Source: Nepenthes gracilis (taxonomy: Eukaryota; Streptophyta; Magnoliopsida; Caryophyllales; Nepenthaceae). Taken from it: a stretch of 64,000 nucleotides of DNA. Position numbers and translations under genes: made by a program. The stretch is taken from NCBI GenBank assembly GCA_033239525.1, contig BSYO01000004.1:13926037-13990036 (forward strand), given 5' to 3'. This document shows, in pieces, positions 1 through 11,720 of the stretch. The notes beneath the pieces were generated by a model. The model saw only the letters and a list, made by a program, of their open reading frames with translations. It was not told where the DNA came from and ran no database searches. Within the stretch, counting starts at the first letter, position 1. Each line of letters begins with the position of its first letter.

Positions 1-1859
1 AGGGGGAATACATTCAATAAAAACGGCCAAACATGAAGTCTGTCCATTTTAGAATAATCAGTCTTCAACGAGGATGTAACGGCGCTCCACCGATACAGCA
101 AAAAGACCACTCACCACTCCGGCCGATGTAACAGCCAACGCAGCAGCCTTAGTTGTCCAGAGCAGCCAAATAGCAGCCATGAGCAACAGTACCGCAACTC
201 CAACAGCCCAGCAACATCAAATGTTCCTGAAGCCAACTTTTCCAGCTCAGCAAGGCCAAACCGGCCTCAAGCCCAAATCAGCATTTGGCCTGCCATATTA
301 GCAGAGGCAAACCAGCCACAGAGCCACATTGACCTCAGTACCAAATCGGCATCCAAATCCAACTCGGCAAATGGTCAAGAACACGAGACCCGCAAAGAGA
401 TCGGCAATGAAAACGGCCGCAAGTCCAGACTTGAAATCAGCCACACCGGCGAGAATAAATCGGGAATGAATACGGCATTGAAAATGACCAAATAAGAGTT
501 AATCGGCGAAAATCAAAATCGGGCAACAGAATCGCAAGACCACACAAAGATTTGACATGCCATGTCAAGAACGACAAACCGGCCTCGAAGCCAAACCGGC
601 CTCATGCCCAATCGGCAACCTGAATTCCAGATTGGCAATTGACATGCCAAGACAGAATTCCTACTCGGCCTCAGTTCACAATCGGATTGCTCAACAAATC
701 CAAAACGGGCCCAAAGCCAAATCGGTCTCCGTCCCAAATCGGCCTCAAAACGCAAGGTTCCACTACTGGAACCAGAGGAAGCAATCTACCGCATCAGTAG
801 GATCACCATCGACCAAACAATGCCACTCCCAGCTCTTCAGCACCCCAGCCTATAAATCCCAGTCCAGATCAAAACGGGCTCCCCCCAACCCTTCCAACAA
901 CATGAATGAAATCACAGGCAGAAGGCCAACAACCCGGCACAGGACAATGTCGGCGATTTAATCCAATGAGCAACACAAAAGCAATAGCCCGTCACAGGAG
1001 CTACAGCTCCATAGCCATTTCTTCTGAAAGGAAAATAGAGATAGGGCTCTCGGCCTCAACAGCCAGAGCGAAGAATCCAAGGCAAATCACCAAACATGAT
1101 CGCCAAAAAAGCGACAAGCAGAGGATCCGAAGGATCTATTACAACCAAGCAGTCCTCATCCACTCTTGTAACCACATCCAGTAGATCCAAGCCCGAGCTG
1201 CACGGCATCCCCCAACCCGTCCAACAGGAGAAAACACACTGGAAACAGACCTTCAGAGCCAGCAGAACATACCTTCAGCTGCGACAAATCCTTCGAGAAG
1301 CACAAGAGATGACAATAGCATCATTACAACACCTCCCGAAACACATCAGGAGGGCAAAAAGACTGACCAAGTCCAGCAACAAACAGAATCGGTACAGGCA
1401 TAAGGAAACTAGGAACAGGGGCGTTCAGCCCCAGCAGACAGATCGAGGAAGCCCAATCTACTACGAGACGGAAGACCCGGATGAACTCCCATAGGGAACC
1501 AGAGCCATTAGACGCGCACAGCCAAGGGCTCAAATCGAGGAGATTCGGGGACTGAGCGGAAGGACATCACCGAAACCCCAAAGGGCTCAGTGCCACCACG
1601 GACAGTTTCTGAGAACCGGATCCGATGGGAGGAAGAGAAGGCCTCGGAGAGGGGCCAGGGGAAGTAGCAAGGAGACCGGCCTTGGCCGGCTCTGACGCCG
1701 CCCGGCAGATGAGGCTCGAGATTGAGTGCCGCACAAGACGGGATTCAAATTTCAAAATGAAATTTGAAAAAGGAAGAGAGAAGCGAGAGCTTCTCTCTCT
1801 AAGGGGCGAGAGTGAGTTGCAATGATAATAATGAATTGTATACAGTAAAAAGATGGCAG
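1..1859 (-). mobile_element. G/T-rich LINE-like 3' region, putative
   Basis: No convincing protein is visible. Read on the minus strand the stretch is strongly G/T-rich, with degenerate repeats of GAGGCCGNTTTGG (clearest at about 570-750 and 240-310). The style matches the long non-coding 3' regions of the LINEs elsewhere in this window (54101-56269 plus, 57972-59560 minus). I infer a minus-strand LINE 3' end whose poly(A) lies left of the window. Plus-strand ORFs here (557-961, 1096-1494) are rich in Q, N, P and S, show no domain and look like by-products of composition. Bases 1600-1859 may already belong to the flanking LTR. Two perfect hairpins sit at 1746-1766 and 1776-1797. Confidence 0.3.
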
Positions 1860-2697
1860 TGAACAGCATAGAGTAATGTTTTCAGTTTTACCATGCATCA
1901 GTAAAGTTTATAGTTATTGTTTATAGTCTATAGTGTAATGATTTATGAAGCATGAGATTTAATATCGTTATAGTATGTCTTTACTTTGTAGATGATGTTT
2001 GATTAAACATTCTGGTTTTGCATGGTTATATGATTGTTTTGGCATAACCGTTTTACAGTTCATATGCATGTACCTTGTTGGGCCTCAGCTCACTGTTTTA
2101 GTGTTTCCCCCCTTCCAGATGAGACAGTAGAGCTTTTACTTGACGAAAAAGAGTAATCAGAGAGAGAAGCTTTTTGAAGACTTTTGAGGACATAGCACAT
2201 TGGAGCTATTTTGGAGGAGCTTGTCGATTAAAGGCCTAGCTGCACATGCTTTTTGTATACTGATCTTGTGATTTTTGATGTCTTAGAACATGCTGATTTT
2301 TGTATAGAAAGCTCATGATGTGTATGATAGTAGAAGAGAAAATGCTATGCTCCTGCAGGTTCTTAGTTTACTTCCGATATATACTCTGGATTTACTGTGC
2401 AGGTCCTAGATGGCATCTCGTTATTAAACTTATAGAGTAGTAAATGTTTTTATGGATTGGTGCCATGGATGACACCTGTGATCCTGTGAATGTTTGTTGT
2501 AGGAATTGTGAATGATGGATAGTTGTGTGCATGTTATGGATGATTATACAGGGTTATATTTTTGGGTTTTTCATCTGATTACAAATGAGACTCTGCCAAA
2601 ATTTCTACAGGAGTCTTGCCTTATATTTTAGACCATTAATGGTATTGCTGTTTCGACAAAAGCTTTTGAGGACAAAAAAAAAATCCGTTCCATCACA
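1860..2697 (+). mobile_element. 3' part of a plus-strand Ty3/gypsy LTR, probably solo
   Basis: The stretch carries the landmarks of a plant gypsy LTR 3' half: a CTCAGCTCAC stretch then CTTCCAGATGAGA near 2090-2130, GTCCTAGATGGCATCTC near 2402-2420, ACTCTGCCAAAATTTCTACAG near 2590, and an end at CCATCACA (2690-2697). The same landmarks occur in the same order in the LTR ending at 25220. No primer binding site follows 2697; copia LTR sequence begins instead. It is therefore a solo LTR or a 3' LTR. The left part of this LTR is not resolved. Confidence 0.5.
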
Positions 2698-3561
2698 GAA
2701 ATCAACTTACATACTAGATGGTAACAACGCGCTAACCTAATCGACTTACTGTCATCCCGTGAACTCTACCAATGAACTCCTTGGATTTGCCCACGGCAAT
2801 GAAACCGGACGCCTTCCGGTCTTCACGTCAAACTTTCCATACGAATAGCTGGAGCTTAGTTTCCATGCCTCCTACAACACTCACGAGGGATTTGCAGGCA
2901 AGGAAGAAAGTGTAGCCGAATAGTGTAAGTGGAAGAGAATGCTTTGGCAAGCTAACACATATAAACGGTCAAGCTTTCTCCGGTGGGCACAAAATCTTTG
3001 CTCAAGGTAATGAATTTAGCTTTTTTGTGTCTCAATTTTCTTTTCCAAAAACCCTAGAGATGCAAAGGAAAAGCTCATATATATAAATGGGCCCAAATGG
3101 TTTGAAAAATAAAAGAGTCATTAGGAACAAAAGGGCCACACTACTCGAGAGTCGTTCGAGCGCGCGGTGGGCGTAGGATACAGTTCGAAGATTTCGTGCC
3201 CTGGTGCTCGAGCGTAGATCGGGCACTCATCGAGTGCCCCAATTCTGGAAAATGCACCTAGGTGGCACCTCGAGTGCTCAACGAGCAGCCCAGTTCTGGA
3301 AAACACGACTAGTTGCACCTCAGGCGCTCATTGAGCACCTTGTTCTAAAAAATGTGTGCCTAGTTGGCGCTTCAAGCGCCCATCGAGTGCCATTCGCAGG
3401 GAGGGGCAGAACGGAGGATTGGGAGGGGGGAACGTTAAGGATATAACGCGTACGACCTTCAGGTATGAAACTGATAAAACTCTACCAGGCAAGAATGATG
3501 TTATAGATATCGAACGCTCCCATGCGGTCACAAAATATGCTAATACACAAGACAACTAACA
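2698..3561 (-). mobile_element. Remnant of the 3' LTR of the SIRE-type copia element
   Basis: On the minus strand this begins TGTTAGTTGTCTTG at 3561, directly after a purine-rich stretch (AAATGAGGAGA on the minus strand) that fits a polypurine tract. Upstream on that strand lies the third ORF of a copia element, so this should be the 3' LTR. The other end is cut by the plus-strand LTR that ends at 2697. It shows no similarity by eye to the LTR remnant next to the primer binding site (30188-30569). This would be expected if each copy retains a different part of the LTR. Confidence 0.5.
3228..3392. repeat. Degenerate tandem repeat of about 51 bp in the copia LTR
   Basis: About 3.2 units, each starting with a form of CATCGAGTGCC, then TTCTGGAAAA, then a CTAG-containing core, then a CGAGTGCT-like end. 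Units begin near 3228, 3279, 3329 and 3381. Each unit contains inverted GAGC/GCTC-type pairs, so the array can fold extensively. Confidence 0.6.
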
Positions 3562-3879
3562 ATCTCCTCATTTGATAATTTCGTGACAAAACCCCAGAAA
3601 AAATAATAAATGAAAATACATGATAAATATAGGTTCAAACACCACCAAAATAGAACTCGTATACATCAAAATCGACGCCAAGATACAATCGATACATAAC
3701 ATAACACAATAAAATATATAAGACACTGCCGAATTGCTTTGGGCCAAAAAAGAGCTGCAGTGCCTTCAACTATAGTTAGTACATAAATAAAGCAGAATAT
3801 GCGCAGATACACATAACAGTAGTGACCAAGGAACCAATAGCATAAGTAAATGGAAAACAAAAATAGCTAGAAACATATG
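3562..3879. other. Non-coding spacer between copia third ORF and 3' LTR
   Basis: A/T-rich. Apart from the purine-rich tract next to the LTR (3562-3573, read on the minus strand) I see no motif or credible ORF. Confidence 0.4.
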
Positions 3880-5090
3880 AGGAAATGGAACATATAAGTA
3901 AATGGAAGACATCTTCCTCTCTCAGAAAGAAAACTCCCCCTCACATTACTACTCTCCATTTTTGTCACGAATGATGAAGGAGCATTGCTCAGAGAGATCA
4001 CCGAAGGGACTATCGAGAAGAAGATGAACAAGGAGCTGCAACCTCTGGAGAAACGAACCAATCCTCTTGTGTAAGAAGCCGAGAGTCAAGATGCTCTAGG
4101 ACCTCAAACCAAAACTGAGAGATGCAGGAGAGAAGGCCCAGAGTACGTGATGAGGTAGAGGTAGCAGAGCAGAAGAGACGCGAAGGGCGTGGAGCAGACG
4201 GCTCGGCCATGTCTGGAGAGGAGGGAGCCGGGGGACGAGAATCATCAAGAATATCATTGGATGAGGGGGGAGGCCGATGAGTGTGAGAGTAACTTTACTC
4301 GAAAGTGGAATGAGTAATAGGCCAGCCAAGAGATGCGTGGGGAAGGTCCAGACACTGAACACCTAAGGCAGAAGGAGACGCTGAATGAGGTAACCATGTG
4401 GGAGGTTGTCATCCTTCTTGGGGTTGAAGTGAGCAAGCATGCAAGCATGTGAATGCACAAGTGGGACGAAAGGTCTATTAACCACCCACTGAGAAGAACG
4501 AAAAGAAAATGAGCTTTATCGAAGGGAATAGAGGAGAAATGAGGAACCAAAAACAGATTTGTCAACATAATCCGGCTCACAATTAGACGCTGAAGACTAA
4601 GGAGCCTAGTTTTGAAAGCACAACCATTTCAGGTGATGGGGGATCCGTGAAGGAAAGAAGTGACATCATTAGGTTGATGTAGGGATCGACCCTGAAAGGG
4701 ACAGTCAGGACGAGAAACCCGAGAGATGCCCAAAGTGGTGTCGAGCACACCTAGGGTAATCCGGAGGTGACTCCCCCTTATGAAGGTAGAGAAGGCATCG
4801 AAAGAAATATCATGAATATTAGAGTAATACTCTTGAATGAGGAGGGGAATAGGAGCAATCAAATTAGTGAGGACGGGCTCCCAGCGTCGGTCAGTGAACG
4901 ATGACGAAATGGTGGGGTCAAGTTGAGCGAGGATAACTTCATGCTCAAGGGTTAGTTGCCACTGGGACATCCAGGAGGAAAACAGTGACACAACGGCATC
5001 ATTGAGAAAGCGATCGGGATTGAATTGGTTGTTGGGACGGGAGCGCTTACCAGAAGATTTCTTAGAAAGAGATTTCTATGGAACCAACAT
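3880..5090 (-). pseudogene. Third ORF of SIRE-type copia element (putative plant transposon protein domain), degenerate
   Basis: Plant SIRE-type copia elements can carry an extra ORF between pol and the 3' LTR, in the position of env. Its function is not established. Here the minus strand has an ATG at 5090 right after TTTTCAG, which looks like a splice acceptor. A basic N-terminus follows (SKKSSGKRSR), interrupted by a TAG at codon 5. Next comes a segment with RRWEPVL, then LIQEYYSNI, then FIRGSHLRIT (within 4629-4991). A second hydrophobic segment contains SSIPFDKAHFLFVLLSG (within 4254-4580). This order matches by eye the domain Pfam calls putative plant transposon protein (PF20167). Several frame changes and stops make it non-functional. 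The start of its leader lies beyond gypsy1, at 18215-18590. The identity rests on pattern memory only. Confidence 0.5.
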
Positions 5091-6594
5091 CTGAAAAGAC
5101 AAGAAAAAAAAGAACACATTGGTACAAGAAACAAAATCCCACACGGTGCACAAAAGACACGAGCCGCTGTCGACAGCCCATCACTGGAACAATGCTGGCA
5201 ACGGGCAACTGGGCACGGCCTGACAACTGGGCACGGCCCAGTGTAGACGATAGGTAGATGTGCCGCCACACCTAAGGCAGGGCCACAGTGCTAAACTAGA
5301 ACTAGGAATAGGGGAGACCCAGGCGGGAGACCGAGTACACCAGTGACTCATGGGCTGACTAGAGCCAGCAAATAGAGTTGGAAGACTAAAACTGTGAAGG
5401 CCCCGGACGTATTCGACCACATACGGCCGCCGTCAAGCCTAACCTTTACAACATATATGGTATAAATACTAACTAGGAGGACATAAAAATTTTTCTTCTC
5501 TTTTATATAAATACTTTACATCGCATACACAGGATATAACCTCATACCTGAAACTCCTTGAGTTGGCCATCAAAGTTTAACCTCATACCTAACCGGCCAA
5601 CATTAAGGTTGGTCGGACATGAAGACCTTGACATGAAATGAGATGCTACTAGGAAAGTCAACTTTATTTTCCCATATTGTCATTATGGAAACATACTAAC
5701 ATTTATTATTTCTTTTACAGCAAAAATGTTTTACAAGTCCTTTCCAAAACATCAAAAGAAAATACATCAATTCTTTCACTCCTTCGCTGATCAGCTCCGG
5801 CAAGCTATGCCGTCTAGCTACACCACATGACTCTATTCAATTTCATCCTCCATAAACTTCTCATCATCTGAAAAATAGCAAGAGTAAGCTACAAAGCCCA
5901 GCAAGGTACCCAGATGCAGAAAACATTAACATACATATCATCTGATCAAAGTAACATAAACTTAGCATACGAAAATGACCATATCATTTCTTCTTAAGTT
6001 TAGAAATCTTTGTTCTTATTTTTATTATCTTGTCTTCTAAAAATTCATAAAACTGTACGAAATTCTTATCATCTTTAGGGACCGGATGAGAGCGGACAAC
6101 ATCGAGGAAGGGTTATGTGTTACCCCACAATCTAAGGCCGTATCCTCCTATTATACTCCTAGAGGCGGGCGGTAATGCCTTTTACCCAGCATACGGGGCC
6201 GTAGTCAATAAGCCTTGTGCCACCAAAAATTCCCCCGTGGCCCAGGGGCAGTCCTCGAGTGTCACTCCAATATCCTTCATCCAATTTCAACAGCAAGCTT
6301 AATGGAAACTCGATTCTTAGTTCATATCGTTCGATGGCCATCTATCATAGTTCAAAAGTCGAAAGTCATAGAGTTCCACTTGCTGTCCGGATTACATACA
6401 TTTTCCTTTTTCTTGTAGCCTTTGTTCTTAACTTCAGCATTTGAAGTCCGTATAGCCTTTCCTTTAACGTCTTAAAACTGAAGATCTTTTATCAAAGTGT
6501 CGGAGGTCTCATTTATAAAAATTCGAAGGTCTTATGTCAAAAGTCGGAGGTCATTGATCAAAAGCTGAATACCTTTTCTTTAACAAGCCTTTTT

Positions 6595-7500
6595 TTTTGG
6601 TAATTAATTAAGTATTTTGGATTATAGGGAGAAAGAATTACAAATCCTATGTTTTATCTCCAAGTATTTTACTTGGATTTAAAACATAACAAGCTAGGCA
6701 TACCCCGAGCAAACGGTACAACAGGTAATACCAAAACAGCCTCTAGGAGGACAGCGTTCGAAAGAAAACAAAATATGAAATCAGATTTTACACACAGCTG
6801 GCTCTCCAGCCACAAAATGTCACTCCGTCTTCAAAGTGCCACTCCGACCTGAGCAGATGATCCAGTACTCCACTCCGGCCTTTAGCACTCAAAAACACTC
6901 CTACTAATCCTGAGAATATGCAGGAAAATGCCACTCCAGCCTAAAAAAGCCACTCCGTCCCCAACATGCCACTCCAGCATTTAGAGCACCGTCAGCGTAA
7001 AAGAAAACAGCTCCTCCTTGAAAAAACACTCCGTCTTTTCCTGAGAATATGCACTCCGTCCAAAGGATCCACACTCCGCCCAAAAGCACTCCGTCCAAAA
7101 GCACTCCAGAAAAGAGCACTCAGGAAAAAAACACTCCGGATAAGGAACAAACCCACTCCGTCCAATAAGCGAAAAAAAAAAAAACAAACAAACCAACTCT
7201 GACCACCCAGAGACGGGCAAATCTACTCCGTCCAAATGCACTCCGGATGTAACACTCCGGATAAGGAAGCAAAGTCACTCCGTCCAACGAAAACTTAAGC
7301 CACTCCGTCCACACCACACTCTAGCCATTCCGGCCTTTAAGTGCATGAAAGGTGCTCCGGATTGAACATGCCAAGGTAAATCTGGCCTTTTATCAAAAAG
7401 GCAAAGAGTACAGGCACTCCGTCTTTACAAGCACTCCATCTCAAGAGCGCACTCTATCTTCTACCACAGAGCCAGAACGGCCCACTTTTCACTCCGCCGT
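6595..7500 (-). repeat. Long LINE 3' region with GGACGGAGTG-type degenerate array
   Basis: Between the ORF2 stop and the poly(A) lie about 30 copies of ACTCCGTCC, ACTCCGGA or ACTCCAG on the plus strand, at irregular spacing of about 10-40 bp. The ORFs read through them on both strands are rich in S, R and K or in G, F and W and have no domain. The same array occurs in LINE2 (40740-41410) and, with ACTCCGG favoured, in LINE3 (58500-59560). Confidence 0.8.
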
Positions 7501-7518
7501 ATGAAACGAAAGATTCCA

Positions 7519-8853
7519 TCACACAATAACGTTCCTGGTGTAGCAATCATCTCCCTTGATACTTATCTCTAATTTCCTCCAAACAGCCTCAATTATGATG
7601 TTAGCAATATGATTTGGGGTCCTTCCATTGGCCTCGTCAAAAGTTCTTCGGTTATGTTCTTGCCAAATGAAGTAAACTACAGCAGCAAGAGTGAGCCTAA
7701 ATGACAGGGACCTGGCATTCTTTCCTTTCCAGCTACCAGACGCCCACTCAATATTCCTCTTCCATTCCTGGAAAGGCCATGATAACCCAGCCTGATGACA
7801 TAGGATGCTCCATATCTCACAGGAAAAGGGACAACCAAAAAATAAATGATCATGAGATTCTCCAGACATTTTACAGAGAATGCACATATTGGCCAAATTC
7901 ACAAATCTATCCAATCTATCAATCGTGGACAGCTTGCCAAGGATGGCAAGCCAAAGGGTGAAAGCATGGGATGGGATATGAGAAGGACCCCATACAATAA
8001 AAGACCATCCACATGTAGCCACGGTACCTTAGAAAAGGCGGTAGGCAGATTGGGTGGTAAATATTCCTTTGGGATCAGCAGTCCATCTGACTAAATCATT
8101 CCTATCAGGGTCCGGGCAGTAATCTGGCATGTCACTAATAATCTGATCCACTTCCATATCATAAGGGTTCGGCCACCTCCAATTTCCATTAACCACAATA
8201 GACGCAACCTTTGAATCCAAAGGCAGCCCGATCCTGATCATCGGGATTGTGAAGAATATAAATCAGCAAGGGGACCTTTTGGATGCCAGTTATCTAGCCA
8301 TAAAAAGTATCAACCCCATTTCCAATCCGGTATTTGATATGAGGCCCGATAGCGTGACGAAGGTTTAACAATTTCCTCCAAGACAAGCAAGTGCTAGTTG
8401 GCACCTTAATGGTCCAAATACACCTATCCTTTAATCTATTCTCATACATCCATGAGACCAGATAGATTTGTGATCCTTAGTAATAATCTTCCATGAGATG
8501 AGAAATCGGGGCCTTGTTAGAGTTCTCGCAGATTGGGAATACCTGTGCCACCTTGAGTAACGAGATTTGCCGACTGCTCCCACGCCACTTTAGCATTTGT
8601 TCCCCAAAGAATGGATCCATGCCACGTAAAACCGGTGAATATATCCCTCCATGATTTTCAATATAGATTTGGGAAAAATAAAAAGAGAAGCCCAGTAGAG
8701 ATGAATCGATGAAAGGATAGACCGAACCAATTGAAGTCTGCCCCCAAAAGACAGAAGTTTGTTAGTCCACGCATTTATTCGCTGCCTAACACGATCAATC
8801 AGAGCCTTACAATCAGCCACCGACAGCCGCGAAGTAATGAGGGGAACCCCCAA
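7519..8853 (-). pseudogene. LINE1 ORF2 fragment: end of reverse transcriptase and zf-RVT-like domain
   Basis: This is the C-terminal end of an L1-type ORF2 polyprotein, which normally supplies endonuclease and reverse transcriptase for target-primed retrotransposition. Three pieces in order on the minus strand: 8853-8590 (thumb region, with RINAWTNKLLSFGGRLQLV), 8241-8029 (linker, ending in FTTQSAYRLF), and 8022-7519 (zf-RVT-like region with CILCKMSGESHDHLFFGCPFS, a Cx2C...HxxxxC pattern). Frameshifts separate the pieces, and the endonuclease and catalytic YADD region are missing because of 5' truncation. LINE2 carries the same reading nearly unbroken over this part. Confidence 0.85.
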
Positions 8854-9539
8854 ATACTTGACTGGGAACCCCCAAATACTTTAACAAGCTAGAGGTCTTT
8901 AACAAGCCGAAAGTCATATATCAAAAGCCAAAGGTTATATATCAAAAACCGGAGGTCTTTTACGCATATTCAAATCAGATATCTTAAAAACTTGTTCGTG
9001 GCCAGAATTCATGCAAGTAAGTAAGGTTAAATGAAGATCTTTATGAAAACACATAGCAGAGCTTCCTTTAAACATGGCATTAACAGAAATTTAGATGATC
9101 AGAACAAATATCATGCATACCGTAACATAAGTTCATCAAAAAGCAGACATACTTATATTGTAAATATGAACTATAGAAAGATAAGTACGCTTATAGTAAA
9201 TCATGAATTTAAGGGAGGTACACTTGCCTGAATCTCTTTACTCCATCCTAGAAATTTGGGTTCTTTCACTAAGAAGCTCGGCTAAGAGGTTCCTCCTAAC
9301 CTTTTCCCTTGCACTCTCTAGTTTCTTATTTATAGGCATTTGGTTTGACGGTAGTACGTAGGGCAGGTCAACCACTCGGGGTGGTTGAAAGTTGGTTACC
9401 TACTTAGGCATGGTCATCCTGACCTTAACTATAATCATTCATAACGTCAATCAATCGGGCGGTCAACTCTTCCTTGGCATCTCTTCACATTTTCCGATCA
9501 ACTGAATTTGACCGGATTAAATTTCCCCTCTCTATCGTT

Positions 9540-10300
9540 TATCATCTCCGAAAGCCACTTAAATGGCCTCTAAAAATAGCTTCTCCGAAAATCTCTTCTC
9601 TTACCATCTCCAGATATCATCTTCATGGTCTCCAGAAGTTTCTTCAATGGCCTTCGGAAAGGTCTCCGGAAAACTCCTCAGTTTCCTTCTTAAAATCATC
9701 TCCGGAAGTCACTGAAACATTCCCAAATTTTTTTGAAAAAAATTGCCTCTTAGTTCTCTTCGGAATCGTCTCTGAAATTATTATCTAAGGTCTTTTGTCT
9801 AAGGTCTCCGGAAGCTCCTCAATGGTCTCCGGGAATGGTCTTTGAAAACAAGGCCTCCGAAATCATGGTCTCTGGAAAGACATCTCCAATTCTCGTTTCC
9901 CGAATTCACATAATCATCTTCGGAAATTACGTTCGTCATTACCGGAAGCCTCCTTAATGGCCTCCGGAAAGCACTCATTAATCGTCTCCAGAAGTCTCTC
10001 CCTTTACCGTCTCCGGAGATTAAGGTCTCCGAAATTTTAGCCTTTAATAACGTCTCCGGAGATCAAGGCCTCCAGAATCTTTAGCCTCTAAACTTTAACG
10101 TTTCTGGAGATCAAGGTCTCCGAAAAGTTCACATATGGCCTTCGGAAATCTCCTCCGAAGGCCTATGAAAGATCTCCAAAAAAGTGGTCTTCGGAGATCA
10201 ACCAAAGGTCTCCGGAGATCACTGTTTCTTCTTGCCTCCGGAGATCAAGGTCTCCGGAATTCACTGTTTACTACTTGTTTTTCGGAGATCAAGGTCTCTG
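9540..10300 (-). repeat. Degenerate TCTCCGGA palindrome array in the gypsy1 3' LTR
   Basis: The stretch is dominated by variants of GGTCTCCGGAGATCAAGG and CCTCCGGAAA, several dozen in number, with TCTCCGGAGA as the full palindrome (for example near 10010, 10050 and 10210). The homologous stretch of the 5' LTR is 17145-17890. A related but rearranged array lies in the solo LTR at 20330-20880. Gaps between units vary, so this is not a simple satellite. Confidence 0.8.
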
Positions 10301-10421
10301 GAAAAATTTGCGCTTATTGAAACTTGGTCAATATTGCGTTCTGGAAAGTTGGGTTACACGACGGCCGGCTTTCATGGCTCTCTCTCTCGTCTCAATACTT
10401 CTGGCCTCCTTTTTCCCTTTT

Positions 10422-10523
10422 GGTCAGCTAGCGTTGACCAAATGGGCTTTCCTTCACTTTTTCGGTCAACTTGCGTTGACCGGTTACGTTTCCCTTACAT
10501 CTTTCGGTCAACAGGCATTGACC
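10422..10523 (-). promoter_or_regulatory. Three inverted W-box-like pairs, 42-bp period, gypsy1 3' LTR
   Basis: GGTCAGC...GTTGACC at 10422-10439, GGTCAAC...GTTGACC at 10464-10481 and GGTCAAC...ATTGACC at 10506-10523. Starts are exactly 42 bp apart. TTGACC is the core recognised by WRKY factors (established knowledge). The stretch lies about 100-200 bp inside the transcriptional 5' end of the LTR, where U3 enhancers are expected. A regulatory role is inference. Confidence 0.6.
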
Positions 10524-10624
10524 AGATCATGTTTTCCTTCACCTTTTTGCCATTCTCTTGACATAAAAGAATTTGGTCCTTATATTTTCAATGACAGGAG
10601 GTCCCAAAAATTTTGTACATTACA

Positions 10625-10636
10625 ATTCTCCTCCAC
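10625..10636 (-). other. Polypurine tract of gypsy1
   Basis: Directly inside the 3' LTR, the minus strand reads GTGGAGGAGAAT then TGTAATG. This is the expected plus-strand primer position for a Ty3/gypsy element. Confidence 0.75.
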
Positions 10637-10673
10637 TTAAAGAAATTTGTCCCCAAAATTTTAAATGAAGTTA

Positions 10674-11720
10674 CTAATCACAAGAAAACAAGTGGGGATA
10701 CTTGTTCTGAATCTCTTCCTCTCGTTCCCAATTTGCTTCTTCAGGCGGGTGATTCTTCCAGAGTACCTTTATTAAGGAGATTGATTTTGTACGTAGCTTT
10801 TGTTCTTTTCGATCCAAAATCTGCATCGGTTCCTCTACGTAGGATAATTCATTGTCAATTGTCAAAGGCTCGAACTCAATTACATGTGCAGGATCATGGA
10901 CATATTTCCTAAGCATTGATACATGAAACACGTCATGTACTTCTGCCATGCTTTGTGGTAGCGCCAGTCTGTAGGCCACCTCTTTGATCCTTTCTGAAAT
11001 CTCCAAAGGGCCAATAAATCGTGGCTTCAGCTTTCCTTTTACCTTGAATCTGGATGTCTCTTTAGATGGTGACACTTTTAGGAATACAAAGTCTTCTACG
11101 TCAAACTTCAATGCAGATCTCCTCCGGTTTGCATAGCTCTTTTGTCTACTCCGGGCAACCCTCAAATTTTCATGTACTAGCTTTGTCTTTTCCGTCATCT
11201 CTTTAACAATTTCTAGACCCAAAATTCTTTTATGTTCGGGCTGCTCCCAGTGGACCGATGATCTACATCTCCTTCCATATAACGCTTCAAAAAGAGTCAT
11301 GCCTATGTTGGCCTGATAACTGTTATTATATGCGAATTCTGCCAAGGCCAAGAAATTATCCCAAGTCCTTTTCATTTCCAAGACCGAGGCTCTTAACATA
11401 TCCTCAAGGATCTGAATCGTCCGTTTTGACTGGCCGTTGGTTTGCGGATGATAAACGGTAGTGAATTTTAACTCCGTTCCCAATTTCTTATGCAAACTCT
11501 TCCAAAACCTCGAAACAAAGCATGGGTCCCTATCCGATACAATAGAGGCAGGCACACCATTAAGCCTGACAACTTTGCTCACATACAGTTGGGCTAGTTT
11601 ATCACTGGAGTAAGTCATTTGGATTGCTAGGAAATGGGCTGATTTTGTCAGCCGATCAACTATAACCCAAACAGCATCATGTTTTCTTGGCGTCCTTGGT
11701 AGATCGGTCATGAAGTCCAT
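10674..11720 (-). pseudogene. gypsy1 integrase core and degenerate chromodomain (348 aa open frame)
   Basis: The longest clean gypsy frame in the window. The integrase core starts MDFMTDLP (first catalytic Asp), then VSDRDPCF (second Asp), then HPQTNGQSKRT. In related elements the last motif is QSERT and its Glu completes the DDE triad. Here it is Lys, so strand transfer should be dead. Downstream are NNSYQANIGMT and LYGRRCRS, then the C-terminal domain, DVFHVSMLRKY, and a chromodomain-like tail (LDRKEQKLR, then KVLWKNHPPEEANWE), which points to the Tekay group. The protein would insert element cDNA, with the chromodomain directing it to marked chromatin. The open frame is contiguous in phase with the upstream integrase sequence except for a stop near 11737. 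Confidence 0.88.

Larger units (their letters stand above)
6578..8889 (-). mobile_element. LINE1: 5'-truncated L1-type LINE with 11-bp target site duplication
   Basis: The target duplication CTTTAACAAGC is at 6578-6588 and 8879-8889. The body is 6589-8878. The minus-strand poly(A) reads as a T-run at 6590-6598. The first 900 bp (6600-7500) is the 3' region, with many ACTCCGTCC/ACTCCGG motifs on the plus strand. The rest is the C-terminal part of ORF2. The undisturbed sequence in the 5' LTR of gypsy1 (16440-16460) confirms the empty site. The 3' end is nearly identical to LINE2 (40490-45121), so both are young members of one family. Confidence 0.92.
5393..10624 (-). repeat. 3' LTR of gypsy1, interrupted by LINE1
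   Basis: The left boundary TGTGAAGGCCCC is at 5393 and the right boundary GTACATTACA ends at 10624, followed by the polypurine tract. Removing the LINE (6589-8878) and one 11-bp target copy leaves about 2.93 kb, matching the 5' LTR. Read on the minus strand, W-box-like pairs are at 10422-10523. A degenerate TCTCCGGA array lies at about 9540-10300, a TATA element (CTATAAATAAG) at about 9323-9334, and the R-region landmark (AGAGTAAGCTACAAAGCCCAGC on the plus strand) near 5880-5903. Confidence 0.85.

Noticed and set aside
557..1494. Plus-strand ORFs as a Gln/Asn-rich protein gene
   Set aside because: No start context, no domain, and the minus strand has the G/T-rich look of LINE 3' regions.
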